A DNA stretch of 64,000 nt from Pipra filicauda (Eukaryota > Chordata > Aves > Passeriformes > Pipridae): the NCBI RefSeq assembly GCF_003945595.2, contig NW_024104304.1:124001-188000 (forward strand), in the 5' to 3' direction. How positions within the stretch are numbered: position 1 is the first letter of the stretch; each line of letters opens with the position of its first letter. The position numbers and the translations under genes were made by a program. Positions 54,901-64,000 of this stretch are shown here, one piece after another. The notes beneath the pieces are model-generated. The model made no database searches, had not been told where the DNA came from, and saw nothing but the letters and a program-made list of their open reading frames with translations.

Positions 54901-57900
54901 TGAAAAAATAGGCAGGTCTCATACATTCACCCTAACTTTTTGGACAAGTATTATTTTACTTCAACAGAACTGATACCAAGCATAAGAACTGTACCTCACA
55001 GTCTTGCAGTCTTAATTTTGTGACTCCTTAATACAATAATAAAAGTTTTATGAACTCAAATGACGCTATTAAGAGAGGAAAATTAGCCAAAGCCTCTCTG
55101 GACTTATTCTCAAGACCGGAATATTTAGTTCTTCTTTCCATAAACTCTGGTTATACATGAAAATGAAACATTAAAGTGCTGGTGCAGAGCCAAATTGCCC
55201 TAATACATAAAAGTTTAAACTACAAACCAAGTGCTGCTGGGAGACAAGAGCACTATCCATGTATGGGATCCATGTCATTGCTGTCTTCTGAAAGGCACTG
55301 AAGAATGATTATGCCCATAGTAATGGAACTGATCAACTTGTCCTCCAGAAAAGCACACCAGCCATGCCTTTAGAACAATGTAATATCTTGACTAGCCAAA
55401 GAAGACAGTATTTGCTTTTCTAGCTATTGCCAACAACATGGGATAAAGAAAAACTACTGTGAAAGTATTAAAGAAAATTCCAGCAATATGACACTGGTTA
55501 GCTGTTGAACCTCCAGAGGTTCAGACCAGAGCACAGACCAGAGACTGCCCTGGGAACTCCAGTTTACATACTCCGTGGCCTTGGCACATGAAGATGATCT
55601 CCATGTTGTTCTGTGAGATCTCTCCAGTGACTTTGATACAGTGTGCTACAGAAGAAAGTCTCCAAAGCACAGAAGCTTTGGTACATCTCATTTGTCTCCG
55701 ATAAGACTTGGTGAGGGCAGTCAGTAACTAGTTCTTCCCTCCCACATGCTCTCAGAGCCTTTTCACCATTAACAGTAAAACAAAGAAACAGCATGTCCCC
55801 ACATTCCAACAGTATGATCACGATATTCAGAACTCTGTTGATTTTTCTTGATACCTTTCCGCAAATAAAAACATATACATAATTTTTATAATGACACAGT
55901 GATAAGAACACCTGCTCATGGAAGCCATGATGCGAACCTCCCACAGCCAGAGGGTTACTTCAGGGTGAAGTGACAACAGTGTACTCAGTGGAGGACACTG
56001 GTAGGGACTAAAAGAACAGACACCACTACCGATGGGTCACTCTGAATATAAGCATAAAGATTAGGAAGTCAGAAGCACTGGAGAACATCATCCCATGGCT
56101 TGACATGTTTTTGAAGGAGTGTAGCATAGCTATTGATCTTAAGAGAAACATATGCCTATTCTGTGAAGCTAAAGATTAAGTGTCAAAATGTTCTGCACAG
56201 TAAAAATGATTCCAACCCAGGAAAGCAGAGCAGAAGCACTTCACATGCCTAAAAAATTTCAGTAGGGAGAACATGAAATGTTTCAGGACTCTCAGTCACA
56301 CTACAAGTAAACAAGGATTTTACAGGGATTGCTCACCTGGACCCACAGACCTAAATTCATCCCATGTGGCGTTTTTGGCACATAAACACTAGGTTGTTTT
56401 TGGTTGGTTGTTTTATTGTGGTTCTTTTTATTCTGTGTGTTTCTTTCTGTCTTGTAACAATCCTGACAAACAATCTATTTGTCTGTGACCTCCACCCCAG
56501 ATTACTATAACTCACTATGTGGTTGAAGCTAAACGTGTGGGTAAAAAACAGGCTCCAGATATGACTGCTCATCTTTTCCAGTGCTCACATCATTATAGAA
56601 TAACAGACCAGCTTCCAAGTAGTTTGTAAAACAGATCCAATAACGAACTGAGACATTTGGTTGTTCATCCCCATGATTTAATAGGTACCCTGTTTCACTG
56701 CATAGGGAGAGTTAAGAGCCTTAGAATTGCAAACTGGACAGCCCAAATGGCTATGATATGATGTGCTGTGCACAGAGACATATTGGAAAACTCCTCCACA
56801 GTGTAAGGATCTCCTACAGCTAAAGCTAGCAAGGCTTCATGGTAGTTAGGAACACAGACTTCTAGAATTCCCACAGAACTGAGCAGAGCTAGTCCTTTTA
56901 TTCTATAGTCTGTGTTCTACATATGTATTTTATTGAACACAAAAATTGTGTTAGTAGTAAACCCACATATTTTTATCTAATATGCTGTAGTTAGTATATT
57001 TAACAAAAAAAAAAGGACAGTATGTTCCGTTCCTAACTTGGCTGACAACTGAAGCCCTCATCACCCACCTTCAAGGAAAAGAACTCTGCAATCTGTTGCA
57101 GAGATGTTTTTCCTTGTGATCTTTCTGGTCTTAGGAATTTTTAATTCCATCCTACTCAATGGCACAACTTCATGCAGATCTACTTGAAAGTGTGTTCTTT
57201 TCCAGTTATGTATATAGAGGGGTGGTTAGATCCATTGATTAAGATGCCCCAAAAATGTGTATTTGAATCTCCTCAGGCTGAGCAGCAAGCTCAGTCTCAC
57301 ATCATTTGCCTACTCTGACATTCAGGCTAATATTTAAAAGGTGGTTTGCATCACAGCTGCTTTTTATTTTTTTCCAAGGGCTGACTTCATTTGCATTCTT
57401 GGAGAAACTAAATCTTGTTTATGTGGATTAAACCTGCTCACAGGGTCTTGGGTGGAAGAAAATTCATCAGGCCCTACATGAGAACTGCACACTTCAGCTC
57501 AAAATGAGCCAATTCCATGCCTCCGCAGAGAAAACTAAGAGGAAAATTTATTGTTAAATGGGAAGATATTACAGTGTGGTTAGTCACCTTCAGGGGTAAA
57601 TGGCACTTAAATTAGGGAGTATTTAGGATGTCAATTCTGGCACCAAGTTTAGGCTTAACTACTAATTATTAGTCTAAGTACAGCCTAAATACTGCTGCAG
57701 ATTCCTCACTTCATTGGATTTAATCCATTACAGAATTTTAAAATCTGTGAATGGTTCAAAACCTGGTTTTATTTAAGTTCATGTTTTGATATATGAGCCA
57801 TAGTGTCTGCTAAATAACAAAGCCCCAGCTGAAACATGGGAAAAAGAGGACAGAGCTTTTTTTGTGGTGATCCAAACATGCATCCAGGGTAGGTCAAGCA

Positions 57901-58819
57901 AATCAAGATGCTCACAAAGTATCACTATCAGTAGAGCACAAAAAAAAAAATTATAAGTTGTTCCTTTTGTGTAAGCTAGTGCAGCAGAATTCTGTTATCC
58001 TAAAAGGCTCATGACTGATGAGGGAGCATATCAATTCATAGCCTATAGAATGAAAAATCGAATTGTTTGATGAGACCTTGGATGAAATTTCACCCCTTCT
58101 ACTACTATGAACCTGAATGATGTTGAAGAGCTTGACAATTTTTGTTTGCTTCATATAATTAGGTTTTAATAATTTGACGAGAAAAGGCAACTACAACAAA
58201 TTTAACATACATAACAAATAAGAAAATTTGCATTATATTTGAAGGATCTGGCAGACTGCCACTCACCACAATGTCTTGGAACAAACTAAAGTTATCTATA
58301 ATTTCACAGATGTTAAACAAAACAAAATTAAAAATGTTCTGTTGCTAAAAAATTCTTATGGTGAATTCAGATTTGTCTCCATGTTCATAACACAAGTAAC
58401 TTGACAAATGAAAAGTAAAGATTCAGATAAATAAAACACAATAGAATGGCCACACACAGCATGGGATCTCATAAACTACTGCAAATATTTGTACTGTTCT
58501 GAAAGTCATCTTGATTAAAAATTAACAATGTATTCACTGTTTCTATCCAGTTTTCCTGAAAAGAACTAAAAATTCATTTTTTTTCCTTTGTAGAAGAACC
58601 AAGCATGTGGTTCTCTACCACAGTCATTTATTTCTTACTTACAAATCAGACAATTCTTAACAAGACAGTACAGTACAATAATTCTTCCCATAATAAAAAA
58701 ATTATATATTCTATTTTGTTCTTTGCTGAAGTGGTTTTCTTATGTTTGCTTTCCTGATACAAATGTCCTTGGTCAAAGTAGATGAAAAATGTGATCAAGC
58801 TGCAAAAAAAAAAATCCAT
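54901..58819. other. Intergenic sequence and HMGCLL1 3' UTR
   Basis: No gene is recognised. The right end is the HMGCLL1 3' UTR, with a minus-strand AATAAA as the complement of 58627-58632. The short block at 57210-57290 has weak tRNA-like A/B-box resemblance (see the rejected list). Confidence 0.65.
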
Positions 58820-58933
58820 TTAATTGACAGTCCCAGTATTGAAGGAAGCTTGTGCAACCTTTGAGTTTGTTTTCTTGTTCAAAGCTGTGCAGATGAAATT
58901 TCCAGCTTCCATCACTCCATAAAGATTTACTCC
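58820..58933 (-). CDS. HMGCLL1: HMGCLL1 terminal coding exon
   Basis: The minus-strand acceptor tttttag lies next to 58933. The exon reads [20 protein letters not shown] and [17 protein letters not shown], then TAA (58820-58822). It parallels the human lyase C-terminus (EAGNFIC, SKVAQA). Confidence 0.94.
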   Translation of the reverse strand, partial: GVNLYGVMEAGNFICTALNKKTNSKVAQASFNTGTVN

Positions 58934-61900
58934 CTAAAAAAGAGGTGAAAAATGTTAAGGATAATAAATGTACATGATGAAAATGCTTAGACTCTAAGTT
59001 TTTTTGCTCCAGGGTCTAATTTTTGCAAACAATGGGCCTGATTCATGTTGTAGGTCAGTAACACTGATCAGCAGCAGAGTTAGAGTGATCTACAGAATAG
59101 TTACAGCAATTTACAGAATAGTTACAGCTTCCCGTTGTTTGGAAGGTTCTACCACTTTGAGAGTGATTTCTTCTCTTAACAGCAGTGGACCAAATGCTGG
59201 AGTAATATTTTTCAAACTCAAAAGAATCTGGAATAAAAAACTGGAATTACAACTAGAAGAAGTTGGAAGAAAAAAGCAGTGTCTACATATGTGCTGTACT
59301 TCTTTATCACCCAGTGCTAAGGAACTTGATGTATTTAAGTATCCCATCTGCAGCTCAGGAAAATGGAGGAAACACACTTGTATTGGCAACTGTGTTCAGG
59401 GAGAAACAGGTTCCTGTATTCTCTTGAGTAAACATAATCTCCTTCTTGAAGGAGAATTAATCCAAAATTACAGTTTACATTGCTATCACACCTGAGCAAA
59501 AATTTGCAGCTGCTTGATCTGCCCATGCTAAAAAACATGTCCCTTGAGCAACCGCTTTTTAACTAACATAAGGTACATAGCAGTACTGCTTAACTGTGAA
59601 AATGAAATCAGATTACTGATTAAAGAGGCAAAAATACTTCATTATCAGTCTCCTGGATTACTTGGGTGTAGTAAAAGTTTTAGAGTTAGATCATATAAGT
59701 GGTAAAAATACTTGCTCCAAAGGTTGGAATTTAGGAGCCAGTAAAGTTCCTGTAGAAGGGATGCAAAAGGGGACTCTGAACTACCAATACACTGAGCAGT
59801 CACACAAAATTGGGAGAAGGGTGTCACTCAACATTAAAGAGTACAAGGTGTATTGGAGCAGAAATACACTTTCACTTTCAGATTAATATACTAAAGTTCG
59901 GACCAAGACTTGATTTAAATACTTAATCCTGTAATTGGTTCTAGCACTTATTTCCATGTTCTTCAGTAAACTTGGCCTTTTTCATTCTTGGAATTCACTA
60001 AAAATGTTAATGAGAATAGAAATTACTTAACAGAAATGTAATCAAAAACATTTTTAATTTGAAAAAAATGCTTCAGAGTTTCCAATCAGCACCATGTAAA
60101 ACATTTGGTCCTTACTTAGGCTTAGTTTGTAAAGCCCTATTGCACATAAGGTAATATAAAAAAATTTTAATGCATGTGTGCTTTTTAACAAGGCAGAAAT
60201 GAGCAACATACCGCCATGGATATATTTGGTAGTTAGATTACAGCAGATGTCAAAATAAACTCCCCAAACTATCCAATATTCATGTTTTCATCACTGTAAC
60301 ACTGCCTAATGTGCTATGTGTTGATAAGAAACATACGTTCACAGTTCACATTCATTAAATGGAGTACATGCATCTCTTCTTTTTTTGCTTTCTTATGCAA
60401 GTGGTGTGAACCAAAGAGGATTACCACGAGGGCACAATACTTGGCACTGATGAGCATGACTCACAGATGAGAATGGGACAAGAGTAGTGACAAGTGTTTG
60501 TAAGGGTGTTGAGCCAAAATAGCACATCTTCAGATAGATACTCAGAATATACTATGTAGTAACCACTCCATATATCCACAATTACTCCTTGACACCAAGG
60601 CATGAAACCAAAAAACAGAAAGAAAAGTGCCTTCAATAGTATCTATGTACTTGGACAAGTGCCTTAAGTCAGACAGAAGGCAAAATCCTTTAATTCCCAT
60701 GAACTTCAAAACATTCAGCCTGCCAAAGATTAATTTCATGGGTCACTTCTTGATTACGTGTTCTGAAGAACAGTATAGAAAAAGAATCAGTTATTATTTT
60801 GATGTGTCTGGTCAATCTGAACTCAATAATGTATGGTTAAATACTATCCATCCTTTGCTTGACACTTCGAGTGACTTCAGTCAACAAACTGAAAGCTTTA
60901 GTGTGTAGCTGAGATGAACATGAGAAAGTGCTCCTTGCAAATGGACAGTATTAGCAATTAAAATTTCATTTTGTGCCATTACACAAAAAGGAACGTATTA
61001 ATAGATTTGTGCAATAATGATTTTACAGAACTGGCAACAGTACCAAAACCAACCAACACTACAAAGACCAAAGCTCATATATTAAAGTAATAACTTTGAG
61101 GCTCCAAGTCTCTCATCCGGTAAAACACACTTTATTTAATGGGCCAGAAAGGATTCAAGAAGAAAAGCTTTGTGTTTTTCTTTTGCATAATCCAAAATTT
61201 AACAAAACCACCAACAAAGGCAACAAAACAAAAGGGCAACTAAGTGTCTCATGATGAGATTCTCTCCATGGGATTTGGTATCAACCTTTAGGAGAAGCTA
61301 GATTCCTGCTTGGACACCAGACTATTAACAGATTAATCAATCTTATCAAGAAGCCTGGAACAAGGTATATTTCATATAATCAAACTTTTTATTTAATTGC
61401 TTCATTCCGCTATGAGTCAGTTGGAAAGACCAATGGGTATTTAGCCCAAGGAAAGACTACTGAAAGCCTAAGGTACACAGCGATGTAAAGTGAAATGCAA
61501 CATTTGTCCTACTTATTTCAAGGACCTGTGTTGTTTCAAAAGAATAAACATCATCTTCATGAAGAAAAGCTATCCCAATGTGTATACAAACAATTCAAAA
61601 TAGAGTCCACTTGTAAAATGGACACTTGTGATTAAACCTTTTCTAAACAGGTGTCTGACATCTACTCAGAATTCCCTAAAAAGCAAATGAAAGCAGATAA
61701 ACTCTTAGAGTGAACTCTGTAAGGCATTGAATATGCTTTAACAGTGCTCAGGGAACAAGTTTTATAATCCTTTTATGTCAAGGAACTCTATCAGCATGTA
61801 TACCACACTGAACTGCAGCCTACAAACAACTGGTAAGCTCCTCAGTAACTCAAATCTTCATATTTCAGACATCAGACATTTCAGTTTCTTTCTGCAGTAG

Positions 61901-62858
61901 TTTAAATGCAAACCACACACTTTGCAGTTTTGGCAGCTCTTTATGTGTTCTCTTTTGAATTTGACCCTCGGAGTCTGTGTATCAATTAAAGTCACTGTAA
62001 TGCTTGAGTTAGCACAAACACATTGTGTCACATTTCCAGAACAACAGTGGCCAACAGGAAGAACAAAGAGCACACATTCATTGGAGAAGGTAGCATTAAC
62101 TGGTTCCCACAAAAACAGAATAATTAACTTGCCAACCATGCTAGAGATTCTAAAAGTGTGCTCTTGAGGTGTGGATGCTCACTGGTAAGGTTCATTAAAG
62201 TGCAGCTCAGTGCAGATAAGCTGCTCTACCCTCTATTCCAAGAACAGAGCTGGAAATAAAAATTACTGTGAAGCCTGCTAAGCAGTAACAGGTTTTGTAC
62301 AATTTTGAAATATATTAAGTGGATACCTGAGAAACAACAATGCCCTCTGCTTGGACTCCAAACACCACTTTTTTTTTTTTTTCAACTTTGAAGCCAGAAA
62401 AATTTACAACAAATTAATAAGCACTATGAACCAAATCCAAAACTGTGACAAAAGCTGAGGTCCACTCAGTCTTTCCACTGTAGAGCTGATAAGCCTTCTG
62501 GAGCAATGTCTACAGTATGAATGTTTTGTGGCTACTGAGGCAGAGCCTGAGTAGCCTGAGGCTACTCAAAGCAGCTGCTACTAAGCTCTACTCTGCTACC
62601 ATAGCTCCAGGTAGGGAGAGGGAGATTATTCAGATTATGTTAAATATGCAAACCAATTCTACCCTAAATTGCTAATGAAGACAACATCACTCATGTTATG
62701 TGTCAAGCTATGTCAAAGCACTGAGTTTGCGAAATTTACAGTTGGCTCACAGTATTTTATTGCACAGCACAAGTAATTGGCAGGTATGTATTGTATGTTT
62801 CCTAGAAAAGTATTTTTGTTTTCCTTAAAGTCTAAAGTAGAAAGTAAAAATATCTTAC
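58934..62858. other. HMGCLL1 last intron
   Basis: AT-rich. The longest open frame (59004-59495) has no family resemblance. No repeat recognised. Confidence 0.7.
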
Positions 62859-62984
62859 TGTATTGATTCCCAGACCATTAAGCATGTATATCACATCCTC
62901 TGTGGCTACATTTCCAGTAGCACCTTTTGCATAGGGACAACCACCAAGTCCTGAAACAGATGAATCCACTACAGAAACTCCCAT
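62859..62984 (-). CDS. HMGCLL1: HMGCLL1 penultimate exon with the lyase signature
   Basis: The minus-strand acceptor ttttccag precedes 62984 and the donor gtaaga follows 62859. The exon is 126 bp, 42 codons, phase 0-0. It encodes [35 protein letters not shown] and NGLGINT. The Cys in GLGGCPYA is the conserved catalytic-loop cysteine of the family. Confidence 0.97.
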
Positions 62985-64000
62985 CTGGAAAATAACAACA
63001 CAAAACCAAAACATCAGCACAGAGTATTAATTACATTTATTGATAAATGGCAGGCTATATGGATTAGTTACATGCAAAAAATATGCACTTCTCCACAAAT
63101 GGATGTGTTCCTTGGAGGAAGTTCCTTATAATGGAACAATTTGTCCTGACATCTTTATAAGGTAAGACTCTTCAAACACAGGATATGTAACAAAGAACTA
63201 ACAGTCCATTACATATGATTTTGACAGATAAGATAATTGCTGCTTTAGAGTCAAACAGAGGTTTATGCTTTTTCTCTCTTTATCTTTCAACATATTTCTA
63301 AGTAGCCTGCATCTGTTCTTGTAAATGCTTTCATTGAACCAAACACAATCAATGGAATTTCTCCTTAGATATAGGTTCTGAGCTTTACTTTGAATATTTT
63401 TAAGGGAATACTTGGTGCATGGTGTTAACCTTTCTCATTTTAACTAGTCTTAAATTAAGACTTGAAAAAACATTCAGCTGTCATAAATTCATAATTCTCT
63501 GATTTTTATTTTCTTACTGCTGCACCCAAGTGCCTTCTCTCTTCTGATACTCTCAGCATATTCATGATAAAAAATAGTAAACCAGTTACCAACTCTGCCT
63601 AGCAGATAATACTACATTTCCTATGGGATAAAGCCTTCCCTGGAAGACAGATATGGGAGGGAAAAAACCTGAGCCTGTAATTTCCACTGATTTGAGTGAG
63701 CGCTTGCACCCTCTTCATTCTGTAATTAGATTTTAAAATAAAGCTGAAATTGGGAAGAGATCTTTTTCTGTTACAACATGTTAGGTATGTGATCCAGGAC
63801 ACTGGGTCTCCCTTGTCAGACAAAGCTTTTCAGTCTTCCCCTTGAAGAGGATCAGATGCCTCTGGAGGCATTCAGGCTCTAGAGATAATCAGAAGCAGAC
63901 AAGGGTATTAGGCAGAACAGTCATCAGCTCTTCAAAGACACCAGCTTCTTTCTATCTTAAGTACACTGAGGGTTCTCCCCATAGGGCTAATTTAGGCAGA
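62985..64000. other. HMGCLL1 intron sequence
   Basis: No further exon of the lyase is visible up to the window end, and no repeat is recognised. Confidence 0.65.

Larger units (their letters stand above)
58820..62984 (-). other. HMGCLL1: HMGCLL1 gene, last two coding exons (HMG-CoA-lyase-like)
   Basis: Two minus-strand exons (62859-62984, then 58820-58933) encode the C-terminal 79 residues of an HMG-CoA lyase. The enzyme splits HMG-CoA to acetyl-CoA and acetoacetate in ketone-body formation. HMGCLL1 is the extramitochondrial, cytosolic/ER form. The signature [14 protein letters not shown], with the active-site-loop cysteine, is intact. The C-terminus ends FNTGTVN rather than the peroxisomal CKL of HMGCL. 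That and the GFRAL neighbour make this HMGCLL1. Upstream exons lie right of the window. Confidence 0.93.

Noticed and set aside
57210..57290. Possible tRNA-derived SINE, with weak A/B-box resemblance (tggttagatcca, tatttgaatct)
   Set aside because: The match is too weak and no tail or second copy was established. A similar weak resemblance near 9515-9605 was set aside for the same reason.
59004..59495. 163-codon plus-strand frame in the HMGCLL1 intron
   Set aside because: No family resemblance, it uses an atypical start, and it lies inside an intron on the opposite strand.
1..64000. CRISPR arrays, bacterial operons, rRNA or tRNA genes
   Set aside because: Split vertebrate genes and CR1 elements show this is eukaryotic nuclear DNA. 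No intact tRNA or rRNA sequence was seen.

Overview
The window is vertebrate nuclear DNA, almost certainly from a bird. It has long introns, consensus GT/AG splice sites, several CR1 LINE fragments ending in the avian (ATTCTATG)n-type tail, and one endogenous retrovirus. The gene order HCRTR2 (+), GFRAL (+), HMGCLL1 (-) is the conserved vertebrate order, the same as on human chromosome 6p12. I cannot name the species from sequence alone.

Left part (1-14.4 kb): the 3' half of HCRTR2, the orexin receptor type 2. It starts with the exon encoding TM5 (2310-2425) and continues through TM6, TM7 and the C-tail. Reading frame and splice phase support one further coding exon (13352-13545) that gives the receptor a longer C-terminus than the human protein. 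CR1 fragments lie in the introns, two of them as an inverted pair.

Middle (18.4-43.4 kb): a complete GFRAL gene (the GDF15 receptor family member) beginning in a small CpG island. I could chain ten coding exons with matching phases into an open frame of about 556 codons. It has a signal peptide, GFR-alpha-type cysteine-rich domains, one membrane span and a short tail. A 447-bp exon (29382-29828), symmetric in phase, encodes an extra cysteine-rich module and acidic linker that the human protein, as I know it, does not have.

Intergenic (43.4-58.8 kb): a complete endogenous retrovirus on the minus strand (47341-54895). It has 5-bp target duplications (CTCAG), two nearly identical LTRs, a tRNA-Leu-type primer site, a polypurine tract, and long uninterrupted gag and pro-pol frames. 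The two frames are in register and separated by one UAG. There is no env and no dUTPase. The Gag is unusual: it has no zinc knuckle, it carries SR-protein-like 10-residue repeats, and a hydrophobic N-terminal segment is open in frame but has no AUG. This element is the strongest candidate for something not well described.

Right end (58.8-64 kb): the last two coding exons of HMGCLL1 on the minus strand, an HMG-CoA-lyase-like enzyme. Everything else is intron or intergenic sequence in which I could support no gene.
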